Below, in pieces: positions 1-14,511 of a stretch of 64,000 nucleotides of DNA. Position numbers and translations under genes: made by a program. Location: the NCBI GenBank assembly GCA_027627225.1, contig CM051025.1, forward strand, positions 70,530,069 through 70,594,068. The letters are read 5' to 3'. Position 1 is the stretch's first letter; each line of letters starts with the position of its first letter. The notes under the pieces were generated by a model. The model was not told the DNA's origin. It did not search any database and saw only the letters and a program-made list of their open reading frames with translations. The DNA comes from Congeria kusceri (Eukaryota > Mollusca > Bivalvia > Myida > Dreissenidae).

Positions 1-26
1 TTGACCCCAAAGTTGAGCAGGGTATT

Positions 27-3000
27 GGTTACAAGATAGAGAGTTTAGTGATATTGTTGTGTATTGGTCAGTACCAGGTTTGACCCCAAAGTGGAGCAGG
101 GTATTGGTTACAATATAGAGTGTTCATTGGTATTGTCGTGTCACGGTCAGTACCAGGTTTGACCCCAAAGTGGAGCAGGGTATTAGTTACAATATAGAGA
201 GTTCAGTGGTATTGTTGTGTCACGGTCAGTAGCAGGTTTGACCCCAAAGTGGAGCAGGGTATTGGTTACAATATAGAGAGTTCAGTGGTATTGTTGTGTC
301 ACAGTCGATACCAGGTTGGACCCCAAAGTGGAGCAGGGTATTGGTTACAATATAGAGAGTTCAGTGGTATTGTTGTGTCACAGTCAATACCAGGTTTGAC
401 CCCAAAGTGGAGCAGGGTATTAGTTACAATATAGATAGTTCAGTGGTATTGTTGTGTCACGGTCAGTACCAGGTTTGACCCCAAAGTTGAGCAGGGTATT
501 GGTTACAATATAGAGAGTTCAGTGGTATTGTTGTGTTATGGTCAGTAGCAGCTTTGACACAAACGTTGAGCAGGGTATTGGTTACAATAAAGAGAGTTCA
601 CTGGCATTGTTGTGTCACGGTCAGTAGCAGGTTTGACCCCAAATTGGTGCGGGGTATTGGTTACAATATGGAGAGTTCAGTGGTATTGTCGTGTCACGGT
701 CAGTACCAGGTTTGACCCCAAAGTGGAGCAGGGTATTGGTTACAATATAGCGAGTTCAGTGGCATTGTTGTGTCACAGTCAGTAGCAGGTTTGACACCAA
801 AGTGGAGCAGGGTATTGGTTACAAGAGTTCAGTGGTATTGTTGTGTCACAGTCAGTACCAGGTTTGACCCCAAAGTGGAGCAGGGTATTGGTTACAATAT
901 AGAGAGTTCAGTGATATTGTTGTGTCACGGTCAGTAGCAGGTTTGACCCCAAAGTGGAGCAGGGTATTGGTTACAATATAGAGAGTTCAGTGGTATTGTC
1001 GTGTCACAGTCAGTACCAGGTTTGACCCCAAAGTGGAGCAGGGTATTGGTTACAATATACAGAGTTCAGTGATATTGTTGTGTAACGGTCAGTACCAGGT
1101 TTGACCCCAAAGTGGAGCAGGGTATTGGTTACAATATAGAGAGTTCAGTGGTATTGTCGTGTCACTGTCAGTACCAGGTTTGACCCCAAAGTGGAGCAGG
1201 GTATTAGTTACAATATAGAGAGTTCAGTGGTATTGTTGTGTCACGGTCAGTACCATGATTGACCCCAAAGTGGAGCAGGGTATTGGTTACAATATAGAGA
1301 GTTGAGTGGTATTGTTCTGTCACGGTCAGTACCAGGTCTGACCCCAAAGTGGAGCAGGGTATTAGTTACAATATAAAGAGTTCATTGGTATTGTTGTGTC
1401 ACGGTCAGTACCAGGTTTGACCACAAAGTGGCGCAGGGTATTGGTTACAATATAGACAGTTCAGTGGTATTGTTGTGTCACAGTCAGTATCAGTTTGACC
1501 CCAAAGTGGAGCAGGGTATTGGTTACAATATAGAGAGTTCAGTGGTATTGTTGTGTCACAGTCAGTACCAGCTTGACCCCAAAGTGGCGCAGGGTATTGG
1601 TTACAATATAGAGAGTTCAGTGATATTGTTGTGTCACGGTCAGTTGCAAGTTTGACACCAAAGTGGAGCAGGGTATTGGTTACAATAAAGAGAATTCAGT
1701 GGTATTGTTGTGTCACAGTCAGTACCAGGTTTGACCCCAAAGTGGAGCAGGCTATTGGTTAAAATATAGAGAGTTCAGTGGTATTGTTGTGTCACAGTCA
1801 GTAGCAGGTTTGACCCCAAAGTGGAGCAGGGAATTGGTTCAATATAGAGAGTTCAGTGATATTGTGGTGTAACAGTCAGTACCAGGTTTGACCCCAAAGT
1901 GGAGCAGGGTATTGGTTACAATATAGAGAGTTAAGTGGTATTGTCGTATCACAGTCAGTACCAGGTTTGACCGCAAAGTGGCGCAGGGTATCTGTTACAA
2001 TAACGAGAGTTCAGTGGTATTGTTGTGTCACGGTCAGTACCAGGTTTGACCCCAAAGTGGAGCAGGGTATTAGTTACAATATAGAGAGTTCAGTGGTATT
2101 GTCGTGTCACGGTCAGTACCAGGTTTGACCCCAAAGTGGAGCAGGGTATTGGTTACAATATAAAGAGTTCAGTGGTATTGTTGTGTCACGGTCAGTAGCA
2201 GGTTTGACCCCAAAGTGGAGCAGGGTATTAGTTACAATATAGAGAGTTCAGTGATATTGTCGTGTCACGGTCAGTAGCAGGTTTGACCCCAAAGTGGAGC
2301 AGGGTATTGGTTACAATATAGAGAGTTCAGTGATATTGTTGTGTAACAGTCAGTACCAGGTTTGACCCCAAAGTGGAGCAGGGTATTGGTTACAATATAG
2401 AGTTCAGTGATATTGTTGTGTCATGGTCAGTAGCAGGTTTGACCCCAAAGTGGAGCAGGGTATTGGTTACAATATAGAGAGTTCAGTGGTATTGTCGTGT
2501 CACAGTCAGTACCAGGTTTGACCCCAAAGTGGAGCAGGGTATTGGTTACAATATACAGAGTTCAGTGATATTGTTGTGTAACGGTCAGTACCAGGTTTGA
2601 CCCCAAAGTTGAGCAGGGTATTGGTTACAATATAGAGAGTTCAGTGGTATTGTCGTGTCACTGTCAGTACCTGGTTTGACCCCAAAGTGAAGCAGGGTAT
2701 TAGTTACAATATAGAGAGTTCAGTGGTATTGTTGTGTCACGGTCAGTACCATGTTTGACCCCAATGTGGAGCAGAGTATTGGTTACAATATAGAGAGTTC
2801 AGTGGTATTGTTGTGTCACGGTCAGTACCAGGTCTGACCCCAAAGTGGCGCAGGGTATTGGTTACAATATAGAGAGTTCAGTGATATTGTTGTGTCACGG
2901 TCAGTAGCAGGTTTGACACCAAAGTGGAGCAGGGTATTGGTTACAATATAGAGAGTTCAGTGGTATTGTTGTGTCACGGTCAGTAGCAGGTTTGACACCA

Positions 3001-6000
3001 AAGTGGAGCAGGTATTAGTTACAATATAGAGAGTTCAGTGGTATTGTTGTGTCACGGTCAGTAGCAGGTTTGACACCAAAGTGGAGCAGGGCATTGGTTA
3101 CAATATAGAGAGTTCTGTGGTATTGTTGTGTCACGGTCAGTAGCAGGCTTGACACCAAAGTGGAGCAGGTATTAGTTACAATATAGAGAGTTCAGTGATA
3201 TTGTTGTGTCACGGTCAGTAGCAGGTTTGACCCCAAAGTGGAGCAGGGTATTAGTTACAATATAGAGAGTTCAGTGGTATTGTTGTGTCACGGTCAGTAG
3301 CAGGTTTGACCCCAAAGTTGAGCAGGGTATTGGTTACAATATAGAGAGTTCAGTGGTATTGTTGTGTTATGGTCAGTAGCAGCTTTGACACAAACGTTGA
3401 GCAGGGTATTGGTTACAATAAAGAGAGTTCACTGGCATTGTTGTGTCACGGTCAGTAGCAGGTTTGACCCCAAATTGGTGCGGGGTATTGGTTACAATAT
3501 GGAGAGTTCAGTGGTATTGTCGTGTCACGGTCAGTACCAGGTTTGACCCCAAAGTGGAGCAGTGTATTGGTTACAATATAGAGAGTTCAGTGGCATTGTT
3601 GTGTCACAGTCAGTAGCAGGTTTGACACCAAAGTGGAGCAGGGTATTGGTTACAAGAGTTCAGTGGTATTGTTGTGTCACAGTCAGTACCAGGTTTGACC
3701 CCAAAGTGGAGCAGGGTATTAGTTACAATATAGAGAGTTCAGTGATATTGTTGTGTCACGGTCAGTAGCAGGTTTGACCCCAAAGTGGAGCAGGGTATTG
3801 GTTACAATATAGAGAGTTCAGTGGTATTGTCGTGTCACAGTCAGTACCAGGTTTGACCCCAAAGTGGAGCAGGGTATTGGTTACAATATACAGAGTTCAG
3901 TGATATTGTTGTGTAACGGTCAGTACCAGGTTTGACCCCAAAGTGGAGCAGGGTATTGGTTACAATATAGAGAGTTCAGTGGTATTGTCGTGTCACTGTC
4001 AGTACCAGGTTTGACCCCAAAGTGGAGCAGGGTATTGGTTACAATATAGAGAGTTCAGTGGTATTGTCGTGTCACAGTCAGTACCAGGTTTGACCCCAAA
4101 GTGGAGCAGGGTATTGGTTACAATATACAGAGTTCAGTGATATTGTTGTGTAACGGTCAGTACCAGGTTTGACCCCAAAGTGGAGCAGGGTATTGGTTAC
4201 AATATAGAGAGTTCAGTGGTATTGTCGTGTCACTGTCAGTACCAGGTTTGACCCCAAAGTGGAGCAGGGTATTAGTTACAATATAGAGAGTTCAGTGGTA
4301 TTGTTGTGTCACGGTCAGTACCATGATTGACCCCAAAGTGGAGCAGGGTATTGGTTACAATATAGAGAGTTGAGTGGTATTGTTCTGTCACGGTCAGTAC
4401 CAGGTCTGACCCCAAAGTGGAGCAGGGTATTAGTTACAATATAAAGAGTTCATTGGTATTGTTGTGTCACGGTCAGTACCAGGTTTGACCACAAAGTGGC
4501 GCAGGGTATTGGTTACAATATAGACAGTTCAGTGGTATTGTTGTGTCACAGTCAGTATCAGTTTGACCCCAAAGTGGAGCAGGGTATTGGTTACAATATA
4601 GAGAGTTCAGTGGTATTGTTGTGTCACAGTCAGTACCAGCTTGACCCCAAAGTGGCGCAGGGTATTGGTTACAATATAGAGAGTTCAGTGATATTGTTGT
4701 GTCACGGTCAGTTGCAGGTTTGACACCAAAGTGGAGCAGGGTATTGGTTACAATAAAGAGAATTCAGTGGTATTGTTGTGTCACAGTCAGTACCAGGTTT
4801 GACCCCAAAGTGGAGCAGGCTATTGGTTACAATATAGAGAGTTCAGTGGTATTGTTGTGTCACAGTCAGTAGCAGGTTTGACCCCAAAGTGGAGCAGGGA
4901 ATTGGTTCAATATAGAGAGTTCAGTGATATTGTGGTGTAACAGTCAGTACCAGGTTTGACCCCAAAGTGGAGCAGGGTATTGGTTACAATATAGAGAGTT
5001 AAGTGGTATTGTCGTATCACAGTCAGTACCAGGTTTGACCGCAAAGTGGCGCAGGGTATCGGCTACAATAACGAGAGTTCAGTGGTATTGTTGTGTCACG
5101 GTCAGTACCAGGTTTGACCCCAAAGTGGAGCAGGGTATTAGTTACAATATAGAGAGTTCAGTGGTATTGTCGTGTCACGGTCAGTACCAGGTTTGACCCC
5201 AAAGTGGAGCAGGGTATTGGTTACAATATAAAGAGTTCAGTGGTATTGTTGTGTCACGGTCAGTAGCAGGTTTGACCCCAAAGTGGAGCAGGGTATTAGT
5301 TACAATATAGAGAGTTCAGTGATATTGTCGTGTCACGGTCAGTAGCAGGTTTGACCCCAAAGTGGAGCAGGGTATTGGTTACAATATAGAGAGTTCAGTG
5401 ATATTGTTGTGTAACAGTCAGTACCAGGTTTGACCCCAAAGTGGAGCAGGGTATTGGTTACAATATAGAGTTCAGTGATATTGTTGTGTCACGGTCAGTA
5501 GCAGGTTTGACCCCAAAGTGGAGCAGGGTATTGGTTACAATATAGAGAGTTCAGTGGTATTGTCGTGTCACAGTCAGTACCAGGTTTGACCCCAAAGTGG
5601 AGCAGGGTATTGGTTACAATATACAGAGTTCAGTGATATTGTTGTGTAACGGTCAGTACCAGGTTTGACCCCAAAGTTGAGCAGTGTATTGGTTACAATA
5701 TAGAGAGTTCAGTGGTATTGTCGTGTCACTGTCAGTACCTGGTTTGACCCCAAAGTGAAGCAGGGTATTAGTTACAATATAGAGAGTTCAGTGGTATTGT
5801 TGTGTCACGGTCAGTACCATGTTTGACCCCAAAGTGGAGCAGAGTATTGGTTACAATATAGAGAGTTCAGTGGTATTGTTGTGTCACGGTCAGTACCAGG
5901 TCTGACCCCAAAGTGGCGCAGGGTATTGGTTACAATATAGAGAGTTCAGTGATATTGTTGTGTCACGGTCAGTAGCAGGTTTGACACCAAAGTGGAGCAG

Positions 6001-6322
6001 GGTATTGGTTACAATATAGAGAGTTCAGTGGTATTGTTGTGTCACGGTCAGTAGCAGGTTTGACACCAAAGTGGAGCAGGGCATTGGTTACAATATAGAG
6101 AGTTCTGTGGTATTGTTGTGTCACGGTCAGTAGCAGGCTTGACACCAAAGTGGAGCAGGGTATTAGTTACAATATAGAGAGTTCAGTGATATTGTTGTGT
6201 CACGGTCAGTAGCAGGTTTGACCCCAAAGTGGAGCAGGGTATTAGTTACAATATAGAGAGTTCAGTGGTATTGTTGTGTCACGGTCAGTAGCAGGTTTGA
6301 CCCCAAAGTTGAGCAGGGTATT
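27..6322 (+). repeat. Higher-order repeat block 1 (two ~3.1-kb units)
   Basis: It runs between two occurrences of the landmark GGTTACAAGATAGAGAG followed by TTTAGTGATATTG. The second unit starts near 3,290 and lacks that landmark: the array jumps straight to the GACACAAACGTTGAGCAGG variant (near 3,386, against 555 in unit 1). Unit 2 has lost about six monomers there and gained three monomers (237 bp) near 4,020-4,260, where the TGTCACTGTCAGTACC / ACAGAGTTCAGTG group appears twice. These changes explain why the offset between the units shifts from 2,831 to 3,068 bp. Confidence 0.85.
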
Positions 6323-9300
6323 GGTTACAAGATAGAGAGTTTAGTGATATTGTTGTGTATTGGTCAGTACCAGGTTTGACCCCAAAGTGGAGCAGGGTAT
6401 TGGTTACAATATAGAGTGTTCATTGGTATTGTCGTGTCACGGTCAGTACCAGGTTTGACCCCAAAGTGGAGCAGGGTATTAGTTACAATATAGAGAGTTC
6501 AGTGGTATTGTTGTGTCACGGTCAGTAGCAGGTTTGACCCCAAAGTGGAGCAGGGTATTGGTTACAATATAGAGAGTTCAGTGGTATTGTTGTGTCACAG
6601 TCGATACCAGGTTGGACCCCAAAGTGGAGCAGGGTATTGGTTACAATATAGAGAGTTCAGTGGTATTGTTGTGTCACAGTCAATACCAGGTTTGACCCCA
6701 AAGTGGAGCAGGGTATTAGTTACAATATAGATAGTTCAGTGGTATTGTTGTGTCACGGTCAGTACCAGGTTTGACCCCAAAGTTGAGCAGGGTATTGGTT
6801 ACAATATAGAGAGTTCAGTGGTATTGTTGTGTTATGGTCAGTAGCAGCTTTGACACAAACGTTGAGCAGGGTATTGGTTACAATAAAGAGAGTTCACTGG
6901 CATTGTTGTGTCACGGTCAGTAGCAGGTTTGACCCCAAATTGGTGCGGGGTATTGGTTACAATATGGAGAGTTCAGTGGTATTGTCGTGTCACGGTCAGT
7001 ACCAGGTTTGACCCCAAAGTGGAGCAGGGTATTGGTTACAATATAGCGAGTTCAGTGGCATTGTTGTGTCACAGTCAGTAGCAGGTTTGACACCAAAGTG
7101 GAGCAGGGTATTGGTTACAAGAGTTCAGTGGTATTGTTGTGTCACAGTCAGTACCAGGTTTGACCCCAAAGTGGAGCAGGGTATTGGTTACAATATAGAG
7201 AGTTCAGTGATATTGTTGTGTCACGGTCAGTAGCAGGTTTGACCCCAAAGTGGAGCAGGGTATTGGTTACAATATAGAGAGTTCAGTGGTATTGTCGTGT
7301 CACAGTCAGTACCAGGTTTGACCCCAAAGTGGAGCAGGGTATTGGTTACAATATACAGAGTTCAGTGATATTGTTGTGTAACGGTCAGTACCAGGTTTGA
7401 CCCCAAAGTGGAGCAGGGTATTGGTTACAATATAGAGAGTTCAGTGGTATTGTCGTGTCACTGTCAGTACCAGGTTTGACCCCAAAGTGGAGCAGGGTAT
7501 TAGTTACAATATAGAGAGTTCAGTGGTATTGTTGTGTCACGGTCAGTACCATGATTGACCCCAAAGTGGAGCAGGGTATTGGTTACAATATAGAGAGTTG
7601 AGTGGTATTGTTCTGTCACGGTCAGTACCAGGTCTGACCCCAAAGTGGAGCAGGGTATTAGTTACAATATAAAGAGTTCATTGGTATTGTTGTGTCACGG
7701 TCAGTACCAGGTTTGACCACAAAGTGGCGCAGGGTATTGGTTACAATGTAGACAGTTCAGTGGTATTGTTGTGTCACAGTCAGTATCAGTTTGACCCCAA
7801 AGTGGAGCAGGGTATTGGTTACAATATAGAGAGTTCAGTGGTATTGTTGTGTCACAGTCAGTACCAGCTTGACCCCAAAGTGGCGCAGGGTATTGGTTAC
7901 AATATAGAGAGTTCAGTGATATTGTTGTGTCACGGTCAGTTGCAAGTTTGACACCAAAGTGGAGCAGGGTATTGGTTACAATAAAGAGAATTCAGTGGTA
8001 TTGTTGTGTCACAGTCAGTACCAGGTTTGACCCCAAAGTGGAGCAGGCTATTGGTTACAATATAGAGAGTTCAGTGGTATTGTTGTGTCACAGTCAGTAG
8101 CAGGTTTGACCCCAAAGTGGAGCAGGGAATTGGTTCAATATAGAGAGTTCAGTGATATTGTGGTGTAACAGTCAGTACCAGGTTTGACCCCAAAGTGGAG
8201 CAGGGTATTGGTTACAATATAGAGAGTTAAGTGGTATTGTCGTATCACAGTCAGTACCAGGTTTGACCGCAAAGTGGCGCAGGGTATCTGTTACAATAAC
8301 GAGAGTTCAGTGGTATTGTTGTGTCACGGTCAGTACCAGGTTTGACCCCAAAGTGGAGCAGGGTATTAGTTACAATATAGAGAGTTCAGTGGTATTGTCG
8401 TGTCACGGTCAGTACCAGGTTTGACCCCAAAGTGGAGCAGGGTATTGGTTACAATATAAAGAGTTCAGTGGTATTGTTGTGTCACGGTCAGTAGCAGGTT
8501 TGACCCCAAAGTGGAGCAGGGTATTAGTTACAATATAGAGAGTTCAGTGATATTGTCGTGTCACGGTCAGTAGCAGGTTTGACCCCAAAGTGGAGCAGGG
8601 TATTGGTTACAATATAGAGAGTTCAGTGATATTGTTGTGTAACAGTCAGTACCAGGTTTGACCCCAAAGTGGAGCAGGGTATTGGTTACAATATAGAGTT
8701 CAGTGATATTGTTGTGTCATGGTCAGTAGCAGGTTTGACCCCAAAGTGGAGCAGGGTATTGGTTACAATATAGAGAGTTCAGTGGTATTGTCGTGTCACA
8801 GTCAGTACCAGGTTTGACCCCAAAGTGGAGCAGGGTATTGGTTACAATATACAGAGTTCAGTGATATTGTTGTGTAACGGTCAGTACCAGGTTTGACCCC
8901 AAAGTTGAGCAGGGTATTGGTTACAATATAGAGAGTTCAGTGGTATTGTCGTGTCACTGTCAGTACCTGGTTTGACCCCAAAGTGAAGCAGGGTATTAGT
9001 TACAATATAGAGAGTTCAGTGGTATTGTTGTGTCACGGTCAGTACCATGTTTGACCCCAATGTGGAGCAGAGTATTGGTTACAATATAGAGAGTTCAGTG
9101 GTATTGTTGTGTCACGGTCAGTACCAGGTCTGACCCCAAAGTGGCGCAGGGTATTGGTTACAATATAGAGAGTTCAGTGATATTGTTGTGTCACGGTCAG
9201 TAGCAGGTTTGACACCAAAGTGGAGCAGGGTATTGGTTACAATATAGAGAGTTCAGTGGTATTGTTGTGTCACGGTCAGTAGCAGGTTTGACACCAAAGT

Positions 9301-9549
9301 GGAGCAGGGCATTGGTTACAATATAGAGAGTTCTGTGGTATTGTTGTGTCACGGTCAGTAGCAGGCTTGACACCAAAGTGGAGCAGGTATTAGTTACAAT
9401 ATAGAGAGTTCAGTGATATTGTTGTGTCACGGTCAGTAGCAGGTTTGACCCCAAAGTGGAGCAGGGTATTAGTTACAATATAGAGAGTTCAGTGGTATTG
9501 TTGTGTCACGGTCAGTAGCAGGTTTGACCCCAAAGTTGAGCAGGGTATT
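6323..9549 (+). repeat. Higher-order repeat block 2 (3,227 bp)
   Basis: This unit aligns with 27-3,290 at a constant offset of 6,296 bp over the segments compared (landmarks 249/6545, 533/6829, 1428/7724). Only isolated substitutions were seen, for example ATATAGACAG against ATGTAGACAG near 7,748. Such near-identity over 3 kb implies recent unequal exchange or amplification. Confidence 0.85.
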
Positions 9550-12500
9550 GGTTACAAGATAGAGAGTTTAGTGATATTGTTGTGTATTGGTCAGTACCAG
9601 GTTTGACCCCAAAGTGGAGCAGGGTATTGGTTACAATATAGAGTGTTCATTGGTATTGTCGTGTCACGGTCAGTACCAGGTTTGACCCCAAAGTGGAGCA
9701 GGGTATTAGTTACAATATAGAGAGTTCAGTGGTATTGTTGTGTCACGGTCAGTAGCAGGTTTGACCCCAAAGTGGAGCAGGGTATTGGTTACAATATAGA
9801 GAGTTCAGTGGTATTGTTGTGTCACAGTCGATACCAGGTTGGACCCCAAAGTGGAGCAGGTATTGGTTACAATATAGAGAGTTCAGTGGTATTGTTGTGT
9901 CACAGTCAATACCAGGTTTGACCCCAAAGTGGAGCAGGGTATTAGTTACAATATAGCTAGTTCAGTGGTATTGTTGTGTCACGGTCAGTACCAGGTTTGA
10001 CCCCAAAGTTGAGCAGGGTATTGGTTACAATATAGAGAGTTCAGTGGTATTGTTGTGTTATGGTCAGTAGCAGCTTTGACACAAACGTTGAGCAGGGTAT
10101 TGGTTACAATAAAGAGAGTTCACTGGCATTGTTGTGTCACGGTCAGTAGCAGGTTTGACCCCAAATTGGTGCGGGGTATTGGTTACAATATGGAGAGTTC
10201 AGTGGTATTGTCGTGTCACGGTCAGTACCAGGTTTGACCCCAAAGTGGAGCAGGGTATTGGTTACAATATAGCGAGTTCAGTGGCATTGTTGTGTCACAG
10301 TCAGTAGCAGGTTTGACACCAAAGTGGAGCAGGGTATTGGTTACAAGAGTTCAGTGGTATTGTTGTGTCACAGTCAGTACCAGGTTTGACCCCAAAGTGG
10401 AGCAGGGTATTGGTTACAATATAGAGAGTTCAGTGGTATTGTTGTGTCACAGTCTGTACCAGGTTTGACCCCAAAGTGGCGCAGGGTATTGGTTACAATA
10501 AAGAGAGTTCAGTGGTATTGTTCTGTCACAGTCAGTACCAGGTTTGACCCCAAAGTGGAGCATGGTATTGGTTATAATATAGAGAGTTCAGTGGTATTGT
10601 TGTGTCACAGTCAGTTGCAGGTTGACCCCAAAGTGCAGCAGGGTATTGGTTACAATATAGAGAGTTCAGTGGCATTGTCGTCTCACGGTCCGTAGCAGGT
10701 TTGACACCAAAGTGGAGCAGGGTATTGGTTACAATATAGAGAGTTCAGTGGCATTGTTGTGTCACGGTCAGTAGCAGGTTTGACACCAAAGTGGAGCAGG
10801 GTATTGGTTGCAATATAGAGAGTTCAGTGGTATTGTTGTGTCACAGTCAGTAGTAGGTTTGACCCCAAAGTGGAGCAGGGTATTGGTTACAATATAGAGT
10901 TCTGTGGTATTGTTGTGTCACAGTCACGGTCAGAACCAAGTTTGACACCAAAGTGGAGCAGGGTATTGGTTACAATATAGAGAGTTCAGTGGTATTGTTG
11001 TGTCATAGTCAGTAGCATGTTTGACCCCAAAGTGGAGCAGGGTATTGGTTACAATATAGAGAGTTCAGTGGTATTGTTGTGTCATGGTCAATTGCAGGTT
11101 TGACACCAAAGTGGAGCAGGGTATTGGTTACAATATAGAGAGTTCAGTGGTATTGTTGTGTCACAGTCAGTACCAGGTTTGACCCCAAAGTGGCTCAGGG
11201 TATTGGTTACAATATAGAGAGTTCAGTGGTATTGTTGTGTCACGGTCAGTACCAGGTTTGACACCAAAGTGGAGCAGGGTATTGGTTACAATATAGAGAG
11301 TTCAGTGGTGTTGTTGTGTCACAGTCAGTACCAGGTTTGACCCCAAAGTGGAGCAGGGTATTGGTTACAATATAGAGAGTTCAGTGATATTGTTGTGTAA
11401 CGGTCAGTACCAGGTTTGACCCCAAAGTGGAGCAGGGTATTGGTTACAATATAGAGTGTTCATTGGTATTGTCGTGTCACGGTCAGTACCAGGTTTGACC
11501 CCAAAGTGGAGCAGGGTATTAGTTACAATATAGAGAGTTCAGTGATATTGTTGTGTAACGGTCAATACCTGGTTTGACACCAAAGTGGAGCAGGGTATTG
11601 GTTACAATATAGAGATTTCAGTGGTATTGTTGTGTCACAGTCAGTACCAGGTTTGACCCCAAAGTGGAGCAGGGTATTGGTTACAATATAGAGAGTTCAG
11701 TGATATTGTTGTGTAACGGTCAGTAGCAGGTTTGACCCCAAAGTGGAGCAGGGTATTGGTTACAATATAGAGAGTTCCGTGATATTATTGTGTAACGGTC
11801 AGTACCACGTTTGACACCAAAGTGGAGCAGGGTATTGGTTACAATATAGAGAGTTCAGTGGTATTGTTGTGTCACAGTCAGTACCAGGTTTGACCTCAAA
11901 GTGGCGCGGGGTATTGGTTACAATATAGAGAGTTCAGTGATATTGTTGTGTAACGGTCAGTACCAGGTTTGACCCCAAAGTGGAGCAGGGTATTGGTTAC
12001 AATATAGAGAGTTCAGTGGTATTGTGGTGTCACAGTCAATACCAGGTTGGACCCCAAAGTGGAGCAGGGTATTGGTTACAATATAGAGAGTTCAGTGGTA
12101 TTGTTGTGTCACAGTCAATACCAGGTTTGACCCCAAAGTGGAGCAGGGTATTAGTTACTATATAGAGAGTTCAGTGGCATTGTTGTGTCACGGTCAGTAG
12201 CAGGTTTGACCCCAAATTGGTGCAGGGTATTGGTTACAATATGGAGAGTTCAGTGGTATTGTCATGTCACGGTCAGTACCAGGTTTGACCCCAAAGTGGA
12301 GCAGGGTATTGGTTACAATATAGAGTGTTCAGTGGCATTGTTGTGTCACAGTCAGTAGCAGGTTTGACACCAAAGTGGAGCACGGTATTGGTTACAAGAG
12401 TTCAGTGGTATTGTTGTGTCACTGTCAGTACCAGGTTTGACCCCAAAGTGGAGCAGGGTATTGGTTACAATATAGAGAGTTCAGTGGTATTGTTGTGTCA

Positions 12501-14511
12501 CAGTCAGTACCAGGTTTGACCCCAAAGTGGCGCAGGGTATTGGATACAATAAAGATAGTTCAGTGGTATTGTTCTGTCACAGTCAGTACCAGGTTTGACC
12601 CCAAAGTGGAGCAGGGTATTGGTTACAATATAGAGAGTTCAGTGGTATTGTTGTGTCACAGTCAGTTGCAGGTTTGACCCCAAAGTGCAGCAGGGTATTG
12701 GTTACAATATAGAGAGTTCAGTGGTATTGTTGTGTCACAGTCAGTATCAGTTTGACCCCAAAGTGGAGCAGGGTATTGGTTACAATATAGAGAGTTCAGT
12801 GGTATTGTTGTGTCACAGTCAGTACCAGCTTGACCCCAAAGTGGCGCAGGGTATTGGTTACAATATAGAGAGTTCAGTGATATTGTTGTGTCACGGTCAG
12901 TTGCAGGTTTGACACCAAAGTGGAGCAGGGTATTGGTTACAATAAAGAGAATTCAGTGGTATTGTTGTGTCACAGTCAGTACCAGGTTTGACCCCAAAGT
13001 GGAGCAGGCTATTGGTTACAATATAGAGAGTTCAGTGGTATTGTTGTGTCACAGTCAGTAGCAGGTTTGACCCCAAAGTGGAGCAGGGAATTGGTTCAAT
13101 ATAGAGAGTTCAGTGATATTGTGGTGTAACAGTCAGTACCAGGTTTGACCCCAAAGTGGAGCAGGGTATTGGTTACAATATAGAGAGTTAAGTGGTATTG
13201 TCGTATCACAGTCAGTACCAGGTTTGACCGCAAAGTGGCGCAGGGTAATGGTTACAATAACGAGAGTTCAGTGGTATTGTTGTGTCACGGTCAGTACCAG
13301 GTTTGACCCCAAAGTGGAGCAGGGTATTAGTTACAATATAGAGAGTTCAGTGGTATTGTCGTGTCACGGTCAGTACCAGGTTTGACCCCAAAGTGGAGCA
13401 GGGTATTGGTTACAATATAAAGAGTTCAGTGGTATTGTTGTGTCACGGTCAGTAGCAGGTTTGACCCCAAAGTGGAGCAGGGTATTAGTTACAATATAGA
13501 GAGTTCAGTGATATTGTCGTGTCACGGTCAGTAGCAGGTTTGACCCCAAAGTGGAGCAGGGTATTGGTTACAATATAGAGAGTTCAGTGATATTGTTGTG
13601 TAACAGTCAGTACCAGGTTTGACCCCAAAGTGGAGCAGGGTATTGGTTACAATATAGAGTTCAGTGATATTGTTGTGTCACGGTCAGTAGCAGGTTTGAC
13701 CCCAAAGTGGAGCAGGGTATTGGTTACAATATAGAGAGTTCAGTGGTATTGTCGTGTCACAGTCAGTACCAGGTTTGACCCCAAAGTGGAGCAGGGTATT
13801 GGTTACAATATACCGAGTTCAGTGATATTGTTGTGTAACGGTCAGTACCAGGTTTGACCCCAAAGTTGAGCAGGGTATTGGTTACAATATAGAGAGTTCA
13901 GTGGTATTGTCGTGTCACTGTCAGTACCTGGTTTGACCCCAAAGTGAAGCAGGGTATTAGTTACAATATAGAGAGTTCAGTGGTATTGTTGTGTCACGGT
14001 CAGTACCATGTTTGACCCCAAAGTGGAGCAGAGTATTGGTTACAATATAGAGAGTTCAGTGGTATTGTTGTGTCACGGTCAGTACCAGGTCTGACCCCAA
14101 AGTGGCGCAGGGTATTGGTTACAATATAGAGAGTTCAGTGATATTGTTGTGTCACGGTCAGTAGCAGGTTTGACACCAAAGTGGAGCAGGGTATTGGTTA
14201 CAATATAGAGAGTTCAGTGGTATTGTTGTGTCACGGTCAGTAGCAGGTTTGACACCAAAGTGGAGCAGGGCATTGGTTACAATATAGAGAGTTCTGTGGT
14301 ATTGTTGTGTCACGGTCAGTAGCAGGCTTGACACCAAAGTGGAGCAGGGTATTAGTTACAATATAGAGAGTTCAGTGATATTGTTGTGTCACGGTCAGTA
14401 GCAGGTTTGACCCCAAAGTGGAGCAGGGTATTAGTTACAATATAGAGAGTTCAGTGGTATTGTTGTGTCACGGTCAGTAGCAGGTTTGACCCCAAAGTTG
14501 AGCAGGGTATT
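9550..14511 (+). repeat. Higher-order repeat block 3 (4,962 bp)
   Basis: The first block of the long class. It shares the ends of the 3.2-kb unit, but about 10,430-12,745 carries a different set of monomers in place of the ~580 bp found at 7,200-7,780. This inner segment has its own markers: CACAGTCTGTACCAGG (~10,450), GGAGCATGGTATTGG (~10,557) and the CACAGTCACGGTCAGAACC form (~10,918). Confidence 0.8.
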
